Positions 37,301 to 50,600 of a DNA stretch of 64,000 bases are shown in pieces. How positions within the stretch are numbered: the stretch's first letter is position 1; each line of letters starts with the position of its first letter. The translations under genes and the position numbers were made by a program. Under the pieces are notes generated by a model. It ran no database searches and was not told the DNA's origin. It saw nothing but the letters and a program-made list of their open reading frames with translations. Source of the stretch: Gammaproteobacteria bacterium (GTDB taxonomy: Bacteria; Pseudomonadota; Gammaproteobacteria; Tenderiales; Tenderiaceae); NCBI GenBank assembly GCA_021731365.1, contig JAKFXL010000029.1:53474-117473 (forward strand), given 5' to 3'.

Positions 37301-37431
37301 CCGTTGCTACCTCTATTGTTTGGGGGCTGGTAATTTCGGCCTTATTAACGATGTTTGTTATCCCCGTATTGCTACGTAGCTACCTGAATGCGGTGACTTG
37401 GATGCAGAGGCGTTTTCAAAAAGGGGGATAG
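34339..37431 (+). CDS. RND efflux pump, AcrB/MexB superfamily
   Basis: Proton-driven trimeric exporter, 1030 residues, with the expected twelve membrane spans and two large periplasmic loops (about 30-330 and 560-870). The proton-relay aspartates lie in GMLVDDAVVVVE near 398. A second half starts near 525. Phrases YLVLGTQFRSYVQPLLIL and VVALAGIAVNAAIVL are characteristic of the family. It is the sole pump here, with no local TetR or two-component regulator next to it. Substrate cannot be predicted; drugs, bile-like detergents or lipids are all possible. Confidence 0.93.
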   Translation: MLVHLYKNHVLVNLTFLLVLVVGFLSYAQLPREQDPTINFNWIEIHTALPGAAATDVEKRVTNVLESAVRKISDIKFVSSTSREGLSVIVVRFNDINSSTFDKRINDLRREVQSKSGELPEDIDEPMVIEVTTANSIPTATLIISGAGDDENLRWQAQQVKRDVERIRGIDQVWDSGLHEPELQIHVLPDRLNHLGISIVDVADTVSQFFHDQAAGSVQVQNQNWLVRVIGTSSDPEYLAQLPILTAQGEVTLGMVAEVSRGRAKERQLVRYNGEPAVMLAVTKQAQVNTLQLVERLNGYVADRNRVSNGTGVRLELADDQTEITRKALTVMQSNALLGLAMVLLVCWFFLGSRIALLTAIGIPFILAGTFWLLSGMGQTLNVMVLLGVVISLGMLVDDAVVVVEAIYYRMQRGMDALNACVESMKEVFAPVTAAVLTTIAAFLPLMLMPGILGKFMYVVPLVVTTALLLSLVESFWMLPAHILASKLSFKKPSRFHHSRVKMLHLVRVKYTRLLIKAMRYPKIVLAIMVTFFIAATVVATSGAVKVDFFASDPIRKFYVNITMPTGTPLAQTLDKGLQIEKTVRNHLTQEDTRAVVVYAGQIFTETGAFVGDQYAQILVSLTPDGDGLRTVDEVMDSLRTDVLATVGPTNISFLRLAGGPPAAKAISVKVRGEEIEDLRAAVAEIKEVMLKSNLMKEIVDDDSVGQLELRLRVDSDAARRAGVDPVTITRMIRLMVDGDVVASMQDQGEELNIRVRAKTTQLEAIDDLLQTTVPTKEGGEIALNRLVIAERGEGVGNIRHYGFRRAITLEADIDKEQTNTVAANKIISDAWKQISLRYPSVDLDFSGELDDIEESMGALTILFFFGVMLMYLVLGTQFRSYVQPLLILTTVPMAFSGVIFGLWITQNPLSLYTLYGVVALAGIAVNAAIVLISAANDRLRAGMSPLHATLYAARRRVIPIIITTATTVAGLFSLATGLGGHSLLWGPVATSIVWGLVISALLTMFVIPVLLRSYLNAVTWMQRRFQKGG

Positions 37432-37467
37432 ACTAAAAACCTAATTAACCATAGAGGACGTTTGTAT

Positions 37468-37502
37468 AAAGAGGGGTAGATTTGAAACTGCCCTCTTTTA
37501 TT
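37468..37502 (+). terminator. rho-independent terminator after the RND pump
   Basis: AAAGAGGG at 37468-37475 pairs with CCCTCTTT at 37491-37498, followed by T-rich sequence. It lies 36 bases past the pump's stop codon. Confidence 0.65.
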
Positions 37503-37968
37503 GCAATGATTTGTTAGGTATCTGTCGGCGCGTGGACTGACAACAAGGTACTCCGGAAGAGATTAAATATATTCCGGGATGGTGGAAGATTTATACTACC
37601 CTTGATTGCGTTTCGCTCCATCTAGGCTACGTCTCTGCTGCATGATTACCGTGCAGTCGCCGAGGATGATGATCGTGATGGTTCCGGTGAGTGATAGCTA
37701 CCGTAGATAAATCCCCGATCCTAACTATTGGTTGCAGGGTTGTGCTAAATTTTTCCCTGGTGAATTCGATATGATATTCAGAAATTTTATTAACAGTCGA
37801 TATGCTGCTTAGTGTGGGTTGCCTCTGGTTATTTATAAGACGATTTTTATTGGCAACAACGCAATATCATGTCGATCAAAGCAGTGAGAATTTATATCAT
37901 TGTGTTTAGGCGTGTGGAGGTATGTCCTGATGTGTCAGAAGGAATTGATATAGATTTGGAGCCAGTCA
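37503..37968. other. intergenic region without a recognised gene
   Basis: No reading frame here looks coding. A phrase at about 37603-37630 (GATTGCGTTTCGCTCCATCT) resembles dispersed non-coding repeats seen in many proteobacteria, but only one copy is in the window. The end (37930-37968) carries GGAG nine bases before the ATG of the response regulator. I see no convincing promoter. Confidence 0.4.
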
Positions 37969-38577
37969 ATGCTGCAAAGAAAGCCCGTCATCCTTACCGT
38001 AGATGATACCCCTGATATCCTTGAGCTGTTTACCAGACTGATAGTTGCCGCTGATTACACCGCCATCAGTGCAGCCAACGGCAAAGAGGCTATGGAGGCT
38101 CTGGAGCGTTGCCATATCAATCTGGCACTGTTAGACATGAATCTTCCAGACACCAACGGTTTGGAGCTGGCGGAGATAATGTTAGAGCAGAACATCCCTT
38201 TTCTTATTCTGACCGCTGATGCCAGCCAAAGCACGGTAAAGCGGGCATTAAATTTAAAGGCGCTGAACTACCTGGTTAAACCGGTTTCGCGGCAAGACTT
38301 CCATGCGGCCATCAATAGCGCACTCAACGTATCGAAAGAGATCCGCCATCAGCGTCGTATCCAGGAGGAGATAAAACCGCAGAGCAATGCAAAAACATTT
38401 ATAAATCAGGCCATCGGAATATTAATTGAACGCCATCGCCTGACCTCCGCCGGTGCAGCTATGCAGTTTATTAACAATAAAGCGACAACAGCTCAACGAG
38501 ATGCTGAAGATATTGCAAAAGAGATGGTTGAGGATGTGCTGAAGCTGAATCAGAAAGGTGCCAAACTGCTAGGGTAA
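37969..38577 (+). CDS. response regulator with receiver and ANTAR domains
   Basis: 202 residues. The receiver domain (1-120) has the acidic pair Asp12-Asp13, the phospho-acceptor Asp56 (LALLDMNLP), Thr82 and Lys104 (LVKP), so it should be phosphorylatable. The C-terminal part (about 128-190) matches ANTAR: AIGILIERHRLTSAGAAMQF. ANTAR proteins bind paired RNA hairpins and prevent transcription termination. No histidine kinase and no obvious target leader lie next to it. SD GGAG precedes ATG 37969. The gene is convergent with the giant gene on the other strand, 94 bases apart, with no clear terminator between. Confidence 0.85.
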   Translation: MLQRKPVILTVDDTPDILELFTRLIVAADYTAISAANGKEAMEALERCHINLALLDMNLPDTNGLELAEIMLEQNIPFLILTADASQSTVKRALNLKALNYLVKPVSRQDFHAAINSALNVSKEIRHQRRIQEEIKPQSNAKTFINQAIGILIERHRLTSAGAAMQFINNKATTAQRDAEDIAKEMVEDVLKLNQKGAKLLG

Positions 38578-38671
38578 GACCGAAGTTATGGAGTAGATTA
38601 TGCTGAAAAGACAACTGGCTAGTACAGTAAAAATTTAATTCGGCAACTTCTTTATTTATATCCAGAGCCTG

Positions 38672-41600
38672 CTAATTTTTCAGCGCCTTAAATTTCACAG
38701 AAAAGGTTTTATTGGCAGGAATGGTAAGCGCGTCATTCTGCGCCACACCACCGGCACCGCCTACTTGCAGATCATCGGGACTGGCAACGGTGTTGATGCC
38801 GGCAAACTCGTCCACTTGGGTATCGCCGTCATAGTTATCGGTTTGGGCAATGCTGGTCGCGGCCATAATCGTTGCCAGATTGGCGCTATCGCTCGGGGCA
38901 CCCGCATCGTTGGCTGAACGGAACAGACTGCCAGTCTGATAGGTAAAGGCAGTGTCATCGAGCAGATCCTGAAAACGTACGTCTGTTACGGCAACAGCGA
39001 TGACATTACGAATAAATATCAGAAAAGTCACCGTGCTACTGGTAGGCACCACTATTGAGGTGGCGTTGCTGTTGCAGTTGCTATCCGCCGGGATGCTGGC
39101 CAGGCATAGGCTGCCATCAGCGGTCCAGACCTGTTTTACCAATTGAAGGCTCTGGAACACCCAGTTGTTATTATTACTGGGCACGGTGTCATCACTGGAG
39201 TAATAGGCATAGATGGTATTACCACTTGAGGCGTTGGAGTCATCGACATCCACATGGTTTACCGAACTGCTGCCGGAGACATTAAGATTCCATTGGCTAC
39301 CAGGGGTGGTAGAACGCAGGTTGAGAATGTTGCCGGAACGACCCGCCAGGATCAGCACACCGCTGATAGATTGGGTAGTACCATTGCTGAAGGTGAGTGT
39401 ATCGGCGCTGGTGACATCCTTGGTTAGATTATTAAAGGTGGTAGAGCCACTTATGTTTTGGCCAGTGCCTGTTAATGTCACCGTGTTGGCCCCTGGGGTG
39501 TAGGTGCCGCTGTTGGACCAGTTGCCGGCGAGGGTTATATTCTGGCCAGTGCTATTGAGTGTGCCCGCAGTGATGGTGAGATTCTGCCCCACATTCAGCG
39601 GCGCTGTGTGTGTCCAAGAACCGGTGGCGTTGCTGAAGGTCAGATTTGAATAGCTGTTACCTACTGCCAGCGATCCATAGCTGCCGCCGCCGTTGTAGAT
39701 CACCGTGCTGCCTGTGTTGAGAGTGGGCAACGTTGTAGTCTCACCACCTTGCAATTGTAAAGCGCCACCACTCTGCACCACAAAAGTTGAACCGGTACCG
39801 CTAATGACGAGGTTGTTGCCGTTAAGATCAAACATCCCCGTCTGGATAATGAGATCCTGATTGTTGGCATCCATCGTCAAAGGTGAAAGCAGATTGACGC
39901 GACCCCCAGATTTATTCACAAGCACATCAAGATCCAGTTCAGTCGCCGCACCTGTCAGATTGAAGTTTTGTAGCGCAGTACCTGAAAACAATAACGTGGT
40001 GGTACCACTGTTAGCCGGACCACCGATAACAACATCACCCAACGCATTCAGAGTGCCATTATTCAATATGAGTCCATAGGTTGGATTGGATGAGTCAATT
40101 GTGAGCACGCCAGCAATCGTGAGCACAGTCCCCGCACCAAGATTCCATGTGCGCCAATTCCCACCATTATTATCAAATATAACGTTATCAAGTCTGTGAG
40201 TACCGACAAGTGAACCATTACCAATGTTATTAGCGAAAATAACCGTGCTGCCCGTAGTGCTCAAAGTGCCCGCAACATAAGTCCAGCTGTTTTCCTCATT
40301 GCGTAACGTTCCAGCTATTGTCAGAGTACCGCTGGATTTATTGATTTCAATATTGGGTAGATCGCCATTAGTGCGGGTGGCACTGCCAGTGAATAATTGA
40401 TTTCCTGCCCCATTAATTATCACTGTCGCCGTTCCACCGTAACTATTACCATCGGCAACTACAATATCGCCCTGGGCATTAATAATACCCGTTCCAATAC
40501 TCATAGTACCGGTGCTGCTGCTATCGAAAGTTAGGGTGCCCATTACGGACATCTCTGTTCCGCCTGTGATATCCCAGGTTCTGCTGCCTGTATTGTCGTT
40601 GGAAAAGACAACATTATTTAAAGAGTGGGTCCCGGTGAGCGTGCCGTTCTGGCTGAATACAATAGTGCTCCCTGCAACACTCAATGCGCCTGCATTGTAG
40701 GTCCAGCTATTATTAAGATTGCGTAGTATTCCAGCAATGGTGAGTGTACCGCTGGGTTTGTTGATCTCGATATTTGGTAGAGCACCACTGATTTGAGTCG
40801 CGCTACCGCTGAAGGACTGATTTCCGCTACCGTTAATTTTTAGAGTGGCTGTTCCAGCGTAGTTATTGCTATCGGCGACCACGATATCGCCTTTTACATT
40901 GATAATTCCGGTGTTGATATTGGTCTCGAAGGAACTCGTATTATCAAATGTCACTGTCCCAGTTGCAGTGATCTCCGTACCGCCTGTGATTGTCCAGATG
41001 CGGCTGTTACCACTATTGTTATCAAACTTGATATTGGCGAGTGTGTGAGATCCAGTGATTGTCCAATTTGTACCTGTTGAATAAAAAAATACTGTTCCAT
41101 TATTGGAAATAACTGTACCCCCCGTGAACTCGTAATCACCATTTATTGTTGTTGTACCGCTTGTATGTGTGAAGCTTCCACCACTGATCGTAAGACGACC
41201 ATTGATATTAATGGCAGCGGCTCCACCATCAAATACACCAACATTTTCTAAGGCGGGCGTTGTTACCACGGCCCCCGGTGTATAACTATGGCCATTGGCT
41301 ACATACAGTTCGGTACCACTGCCCGAGACAGTCAAATTGTTACCTACGTCGACACTGTAATCAATATCGGCATCAACATAGGCACCCTTGGCGGCTTTCA
41401 TATTTGCGTTACTCAAACTACCCCCATTGTCATGACGGGCAATCAGATGGCCACCATAAATATTCAAACCACTCAGGTTGGCACCATTCGATACCGTCGC
41501 TGTGCTGCCCTTGGTGGCAAAGCCGTCGATGTAGACCAGCATTGCATCTCCACCGCTGAGGCTCGGCACATTGATTGAGTATGTGCCCGTACCACCCACC

Positions 41601-44600
41601 GTCGTCGATGTACCTTGACTTGCACCATTCACCAGCAGACGGATCACCGCGCCGTTGCCAATCAGCGTGGTTGCTTCATCAATGTAGACCGTGCCGCTGA
41701 CGATAAAACCGAACCAGGCGATGTTATTACCACCATCCGTCGAACTGGCTGGATTGATGTTTTTCTGTGACGCATCTGAACTTGACGCATCACCCCAGGC
41801 GACACTCACAAAAGAGAGCGCCTTGGTCGCCGCCGCAGTCAAATTCAGATTCCAATGTGTACCCGGTGAGGATGAGGCAAGTGTAAGTAGTTGGCCACTG
41901 GCACCATTGAGGGTTGCGGTACCATTGATCGTAGTAGTCGATCCGGCAGAGAAGGTGAGTGTGCGTGCTGTCGCAACGGATTTGGTTAAATTATTAAAAA
42001 TAGTATTGCCGGTAAGGCTTTGATTAGTACCGGTGAACGTTACTGTATTGCTACCTGCGGCATAGGTGCCACTATTGCTCCAGTTACCCGCAACATTAAT
42101 GTTCTGCCCACCACTGCTAAGTGTACCTGCAGTGATGGTGAGATTGTTTGTTGTTAAAACACCGGTATGGCTCCATGAACCCGTGCCATTGTTGAACACA
42201 AGGTTCGAATAAGTATTACCTAGTACCAATGATCCATAACTGATAGCACCATTGTAGATCACGGTACTGCCAGCATTGAAGGTTTTAGTCGTAGCTGTAA
42301 TAGTCTCACTACCTTGCAGTTGCAAAGTACCATTTGCATCAACGGTGAGCACATCACCGGCAGCGGTGAGCGTGACGTTGTAACCGGCCAGATCCAATTT
42401 ACCTTGAGTGATCGTCAAGTCCTGACCAGAGCTATTGAGTATAAGATTCGAAGCCAGTGTTGCTGTTCCACTGGCCTTATTGACGGTGATTAAACCATCG
42501 GGGAAATCAGCGCCGGTGGCCGTAATAGTTTGAGCACCACTGCCATTCAGGGTGATGGCGACATTACCAGACACAGCAACATCCGTAGAGATAAGATCAC
42601 CACCAACATTGATGGTCCCCCCCGAGATACTGGTAACAGAGGTGATGGTGAGATTGCCGGCCACTTCCATGATTCCTGTGACAGTCATGTCCCACGGCGC
42701 AATATTGACGGCGACATTGTTGAATACCATGGCACCGGAATTGACGGTCTTTGCGCCAGGTCCTGAAAAAACAACATTACTGGTTCCCGCAGTTACACTA
42801 CCGGCGGTCCAGCTCCATCCCCCCCCAATATTCAGTGTGTCCTGAAGGGTCAACGTACCGGATGGTTTGTTGATGCTGACCGAGCCACCCATATTACCGA
42901 TGCCACCACCTGCGGAGAATGTTTGGGCACCTGTTCCGTTTAACAAAAGTGTTACTGAAGAGGATGCACCAGAGGGATCTATGGCCGAAACATTGCCAGC
43001 CACGGCAACCGTTCCACCCGTGAAGTAACCGACACTGTTAATGGCAAGATTGCCGTTAACCGTCATTGTGCCCGTCACCGTTAAATCCCAGGGGCCCATA
43101 TTAAGCGTGACATTATTAAATGCCATGGACCCTGCATTAACCGTCATGGCCAATCCCTGACCACTGATTGCAGAGAAATCAACAGTGCTGGTGCCAGCAT
43201 CAACAGTACCGGCGGTCCAGTGCCAACCTGCGCTACCGAGCACTACCAGAGTATCCTGCAACATCAAGGTGCCGGAGGGTTTGTTTATGGTAAGGCCAGG
43301 AATCGTACCTGTACCACCGCTGGCCCCCAGAAGCTGTGCGCCACTACCATTAATCAAAAGTGTGCCTGTTGAGGGGAAATTGATGGGAGTGGCGGTGGTT
43401 GTGACATTGCCTGCCACTGCAATCGTACCACCGGAGATGGTCGCGTAATTGCTCAGTACCAGATTAGCGGCAACCGTAACTGTAGCCGCAACTGTGACCG
43501 TAGCATTACTGGTGGTGGCATTGATGGCCAGATGGTTGAGTATCGCGCCGCCTGTATTAATAGTACGTGCCGTGGTGCCAATAAGTGTAATAGTGCCTGA
43601 GTTGTGCGTAAACGTCCCTGACGAAATGGTGAAATCACCGGCAATACTGGTAGTACCGCTGGTAGCCGTGAAGACTCCGCCACTTTGGGTAAGTGCACCA
43701 TTAACAGTGATGCTGCCACTTCCACCATTAAACGTCCCCAGACTCTTCATCGCCGGTGTGGTTATGTTCGCACCCGGCGTATAACTCTTCCCCGCAGGAA
43801 GATACAAAACTGTACTGCCACTCACGGTAATATTATTACTGGCGTCAACGCTGTATTCAATATCACTATCAACATACACACCCTTGGCGGCTTTTATATT
43901 TGCGTTACTCACGCTACCTGCATTGTCATGACGGACAATCAGATGGCCGCCGTAAATATTCAGGCCACTGAAATCGGCAGCGCTGGAGACGGTCGCTGTG
44001 CTGCCTTTGGTAGCAAAGCCGTCGATGTATACCAGCAGTGCATCTCCACTGCTGAGGCTGGGCACAGCGATTGAATAGCTACCCGTACCGCCCGCCGTTG
44101 TTGATGTACCTTGACTCGCACCATTCACCAGCAGACGGATCACCGCACCGTTGCCAATCAGCGTGGTTGCTTCATCCGTGTAGACCGTGCCGCTGATGAT
44201 GAAACCAAACCAGGCGACGTTGTTACCACCATCTGTAGAACTGGTCGGATTGATATTTTTCTGCGACGCATTTGAACTCGACGCATCACCCCAGGAGACA
44301 TTTACAAAGGAGATGGCCTTGGTCGCTGCCGCGGTTAAATTTAAATTCCACGGTGTCCCTGGCGAGGATGAGGCGAGGGTAAGCAGCTGGCCACTGGCAC
44401 CATTGAGGGTTGCGATACCGTTGATCGTCGTGGTGGAACCGGCAGCAAAGGTGAGTGTGCGTGTGGTAGCAACAGATTTAGTGAGGCTGCTAAAGGTAGT
44501 ATTACCGGTAAGCGTCTGGTTGGTTCCGTTGAGTATCACGGTATTAGTACCACTGCTGTAAGTGCCGCTGTTGGACCAGTTGCCGGTGAGGGTAATATTC

Positions 44601-47600
44601 TGGCCTGCGCTATTGAGCGTACCAGCAGTAATAGTCAGGTTCTGCCCCACAGTGAGCGGCGCAGTGTGGGTCCAGGAACCGGTGGCATTATTGAAGGTGA
44701 GATTTGAATAGCTGTTGCTCAGCACCAATGACCCATAACTGCTGGCACCGTTATAGATCACAGTGCTACCGGCATTTAAACTTCTGGTAGTGGCCGTAAC
44801 CGTTTCACTGCCTTGAAGTTTCAGGACCCCACTGGTGTCAACCGTCAAAGTAGCGGGAACAGTCAGGTTGAAACCATTGAGATCCAATGTACCTTGGCTG
44901 ATAGAAAAATCTTGCCCAGTGCCGTTGAGAGTTAGGTTCGAAGCCAACGTCACTGTACCCGACACTTTATTAATGGTCAGTGTCCCATCAGGAAGATCAC
45001 CTCCACCTGTGGTGTCAATGATCTGGGCACCCCCGCCATCAAGGGTAATTGCCTCGCTCCCACCCACAGATGCATCACTTGAAATCAAATTCCCCGCCAC
45101 GGTCATAGTGCCGCCACTTAAATTCTGGACACTAACAATATTAAAATTCCCATTCACATCGAGTGTTCCGGTAAGCGTAAGATTTGCCCCTCCTTTCGTG
45201 AATCGAACATTATTAAAGGCCATGCTGCCGGAGCTGATACTCTGCCCATGACTCCCTACATGATTAAAATTTATTTCACTCGTTCCCGCATTCACTGTGC
45301 CAGCGATATAGGTCCATGCGCCGCTGCCTGAGACATTGATGGTGTCTTGAATCGTCAGTGTGCCGCCTGCTTTATTAATAGTGACATTGGGAACGCCGCC
45401 CGTTCCGCCGCCAGCGCTGAAGGTCTGATTACCTGCACCATCAAAGAGAATCACGCCAGCACCGGCCATGCTGGAATCTGTAGTGAGCACATTCCCTGCC
45501 ACAGCAATGGTGCCGCTATTAAGATCACCTACACTCACAATCGTTAAATTTCCATTCACATCCATGGTGCCGGTAACCGTGAGATATCCAAATCCTTTCT
45601 CAATCTTCACATTATTAAAAGCCATGCTGCCGGAATTGATGCTCTGTCCGTTGGATAACACATGATTAAAATTCACTTCGCTCGTTCCCGCATTCACGGT
45701 TCCAGCGATATAGGTCCATGCGCCGCCGCCTGAGACATTGATGGTGTCTTGAATCGTCAGCGTACCGCTTGCTTTATTAATAGTGACATTGGGGACGCCG
45801 CCTGTTCCTCCACCTGCACTCAACGTTTGATTGCCTGCTCCATCAAAGAGAATCACGCCGCTACTGATCACATCAACATCAGTCGTGAGCACATTCCCAG
45901 CCACAGCAATGGTGCCGGTATTAAGATTGCCCACACCCACAATCGTCAAATCCCCATTCACATCCATGGTGCCGGTAACAGTTAAGTCAGTGCTCAATTT
46001 TTCAATGCGTACACGATTAAAGATCATGCTGCCCGAACTGATACTCTGTCCATGAGTCGCTACATGATTAAAAACTACTTCGCTTGTCCCCGCATTCACT
46101 GCCCCAGCGATATAGGTCCATGCGCCGCTGCCTGAGACATTAATCGTGTCTTGAATCGTCAGTGTGCCGCTTGCTTTATTAATAGTGACATTAGGAACGC
46201 TGCCCGTTCCGCCACTTGCACTGAGTGTTTGGTTGCCCGTGCCATCAAAGAGAATCACTCCGTTACTGAATACACCGGAATCCGTCGTGAGCACATTACC
46301 GGCAACAGCAATAGTGCCTGTATTGATATTATTCACGCCCACAATCGTCAAATCCCCATTCACATCCATGGTGCCTGTAACAGTGAGATTACTCCCCCCC
46401 AGATTGACAGTGACGTTGTTCAACATGGCGGCACCGATGGAGATGGTCTTTGCGTTGGTATCCAGAACCAACGTCCCCGAATTGTGAACAAATGTGCCGG
46501 CGCTGATAGTGAAATCGCCACCTATGTTGGTGGTGCCGCTACTCGCTGTGTAACTTCCCCCGGCGACAATAAGAGCGCCATTGGTATCGATGGTAGCTGC
46601 GCCACCGTTAAAGGTACCCAAACTCTTCATTACCGGGGTGACGATATTCGCGGCCGGTGTGTAACTATGGCTGGCAGCCACATACAAAACTGCACTGCCC
46701 AATACCGTAAGATTATTACTGCCATCGACGCTGTATTCGATATCCGTATCGACATAGACACCTTGGGCAGCTTTTATATTTGCGTTGCTCATACTACCGG
46801 CGTTGTCATGGCGCACAATCACATGGCCGCCGTAAATATCCAGACCACTGAGGCTGGCACCGTTTGATACCGTTGCGGTACTACCTTTACTGGCATGACC
46901 ATCGATGTAGACTAGCAAGGCATCGTTCGTACTCGGCGCGGCCGTAATGGAATATGTGCCGGTGCCGCCCGCGGTGGTCGAGGTACCCTGACTTGTGCCA
47001 TTGACCAACAACCGAATCACCGCGCCGTTGCCGATCAAACTCACACCCTCGTCGGTGTAAACGGTGCCGGAGATGATCCGCGTAAAGATCCATTTAGGCA
47101 CGGCTTCGGCATCGTCGTTACCGCCACTATTGGTAGAGGTGTTGGCGGTGATGCTGTTGGTGGAGGCTTGTGAGTCTTTGACATTGACGTAGCTGACTGT
47201 CTGCGCGCCGCCCGTGACGTTGAAGGTAAAACGTGACGCCGGTGTATCGCTCACGAGAACAATTTCGTTGCCGCTGGTACCTGTCAACGTGAGCGTGCCG
47301 GAAACGGTATACGTCGCCCCGGCCTTGAAGGTTAGCTTGGAGGCAGCGGTGGTATCGGTGAAGTTAATGGCGCTGAAACCATCAAGAAATTGCACACCGC
47401 CCGCGCTGGCGTTGGTGATAGAAAGGTTGTTGAAGTTTTTGCCATTCATCAGCACGGTTTGCAAGGCCGCACCGTTGAGAGTCACCGTGGAGTTGGTATT
47501 GGTGAAGTTGTTGGTGCCGGCACGAATGTCGATGTTGCCACTCACAGTGACGCTGCTGTTGCTGGCGTTAAAGGTCTTGGCACCGCTGTCAGCGCCAACT

Positions 47601-50600
47601 CCGACCTGGATGTTGCCGCCCACGTTAAGATTGAAACCGCCGGTGGAATAGGTTTGCACACGAGTAGTATTGTTGTCACCGTTGATGATGAGGTTCTTAC
47701 CCGAATTAATGGTGATATCGCCCAGCTGGGTGAGGCTAAAGCCGTTGAAGGCCAAGGTGATATTCGAACTGTAACCGTTGACGATGGTGGGCAGATTCTG
47801 GTTGCCGGCAGCGAAGAACTTCAGGTAAGGCACGCTGATCGTCGAGGCCGCATCAAAGACCAGGGGCGTACCCACCTTCTTCAGATAAAGGGACCACGAA
47901 CCCGGGCCGGTAAACGTACCCGAACCGACCGTGAGCAGATTAAGCACGGCGATGGTGTTATTGAGGGCGGTGATATTACCGCTCTGACCCACAGTAAGAT
48001 TATTGAATCCGTTATCCCAGTTAGCCGCCAGACTGCTATAGGTCAACCCCCCGGTGCCCGTCAGCATCAACGAGGCGTTGTTGAAACCGGTTGAAAGCTC
48101 CGTGCCGTTGGCGCTGAAGTCGCGGCCCACAGTGACAGTGGACGATTGTGCCAGGACGAGGCCGCCCGGCTGGATAAAATCACGTGTGACGTTAATGGCG
48201 AAATTCGAGCCGCTCTTGGTGTCGAGGATACCGTCAGTCACCGTTAGGTCGTTCGCGACCGTGAGTGCTCCTTGTAACTGATAGGTGGCGCTGCCGCCCG
48301 CGTCATTAAAACCGATGTTATAAAAAGATTGCCCGCCTGGGGTGATTGTTTTGGTGCCGCTGGTCCCATCGAAAATCACCGTGCCGTTGTTATGGGTGAA
48401 GGTGCCGGCCGAGAGTGTGTAGTGACGATTCACATAGGTCATGCCGCTGGTGGCAGTGAACACGCCGCCGGCGACCAGCAGATCACCATTGCTGTCGATA
48501 GTGCCTGCGCCACCATTAAATGTACCCAGACTCTTGATGTGTGGCGCGGTGACATTGCCGCCGGGGGCAAAACTGTGACCGGAGGCGATGTAGAGCTGAG
48601 TTGTAGTGCCACTCACAGTCAGAGAACCCGCCATCGAATAGAGCAAGTCACCCGCATCGGTATAAGCTCCCAAGGCGGTGCCCATATTAGCGTTAGTGAG
48701 TGAGCAGCTATTGTCACAACGGGTGATCACCCGATCGGCGTAGAGATTCAGACCAGCGATCGCGGTACCGCCAACCAATGTCACGGTATTGGCATCGTAG
48801 GTGGCATCGTTATCGACATAGACGAGAATGGCATCACTAGCAATCAAGGTGGCGGCAATGGCATAACGGCCAACGGCATCGGTGGTATCCGTGGCGACGG
48901 TGCTACCGTTTTTCACCAAGCGTATGGTTTTACCCGCGCCGATAGTGGTAGTACCCTCATCCGTATACACCGTGCCCGAAACAGCAGCGACAGTGAGGGT
49001 GTTATCAATAGTGTCGTTATTAGTAAGCCCGTTGGTCACTGTCGCGGAGCTTACCCTGCCGAGCAAGGTTGCATTCAGCGTCGCGCCAGCGGCAATGTCG
49101 TAGGTAATGAGGTATTGAACCGATGAGGTGGTAATGCCCTCTGCCAAACCGCTGAAGACGGCGCTGGCACCGCTCATCGTCACGCCGGAGCCAATCTGAG
49201 TATCGCTGGCATCCCACTCATTGGCCACCGAACCGTTGTCTTTCCAGAGCTTCACCCCGCTCGTCGCGATGTCGGCGGCGGTGCCGCTGCCGCTCAAGGT
49301 GACAGTCAAACCGGTGAGGGTATCGGCACCACTGCTGGTGGAGAGGGTGAAGGCATCAACTGCACGATTAGTGGTGCTGCGACCGACGTTGCGGTTGGCA
49401 GGGGAGGTGCCATCGCCTAGAGTGGTAATCAGTACTTGTGCGTTAACCGCAAATTTCGATGTGCCATTGGTGCCATTGGTGGTAGTGGCCGTAACATAGT
49501 CACCGTTTGCCAATCCCGCCGTAAGCAGCCTGGCGGTGACTGTGCCATCTCCCCCCGTCACATCCGTGCCGCTGATGTAAGGGCCAATGCAGGCACTGGC
49601 GTTATCCACACAGATGCCGAGGAACAGATAACCCTCGCCGGAGCCGGAACCATCCGGCGTCACCGCCGGGGCCGCAGTGTTGTTAACGCGGAAGAACTCC
49701 ACGGTATCGCCTGCGGGCAGAGTGACGGCGACATCAAAGTCAGCACCATTGGGCATGATGCTGGTGATGGTCGGCACCGCCTGATCGTTATTGGCTCCGG
49801 CACCATCGAGACTGATGCCGAGGTCGAAGTTGCCGAAGATCGAGTTGCCGGAGATCTTGTTGCCATCGGTGGCCGCGCCCGTCACGTTAACACCGTATTC
49901 ACTCGCAGCATCGCCGTTATAGGCGATGACATTACCCTCATTGGAGGCGGTACCGCCGATGATGTTATTTTGTGCGCCGCTGGTGATAAATACCCCCTGA
50001 CCGAGGTTAGCCAGGGCGCTGATACCGTTGATTTGGGTGCCGATGAAATTGCCTTTGACAACATTGGCATTGGTGCTGGCACCGGTAATAAAGACACCGT
50101 AACCGATATTGCCGGAGATGATATTGCGTTCCGCCACTGTGGTGCCGCCGATGATGTTCGACTGTGCACCATTGAGAATACGCACACCGCTATTGGTATT
50201 CCCTAACGCATTCAAGCCTGTACTGTCCGTACCAATATAGTTGCCCTGAATTAGATTGGCGTTGGCATTGGCACCAGAGACAGCAACACCACTGAAGGAG
50301 TTACCGGAGATGATATTGCGTTTCGCCGCCGAGGTGCCCCCGATAATATTGCTTTGTGCACCGTTTTGCATGAAGACACCGTTGAAATTGGCCAGGGCCA
50401 CGGTGCCGTTGGCTTGGGTACCAATGTAGTTTCCTTTCACTTCATTAGCGTTGGTGTTCGCGCCGGTCATGAAGATGCCCGCGGTATTACCGGAGATGAT
50501 ATTGCGTTCTGCTGCTGTGGTACCCCCGATAATATTGTTCTGGGCACCGTTTTGGAGGTAGACCCCATTGTAGTTAGCCAAGGCCGCAGTGGCAGCATAG

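Noticed and set aside
46151..48094. Long plus-strand frames (e.g. 46151-46867, 47390-48094) opposite the giant gene
   Set aside because: They are antisense shadows: biased repeats on the coding strand leave few stops on the other. No start signals or known domains.
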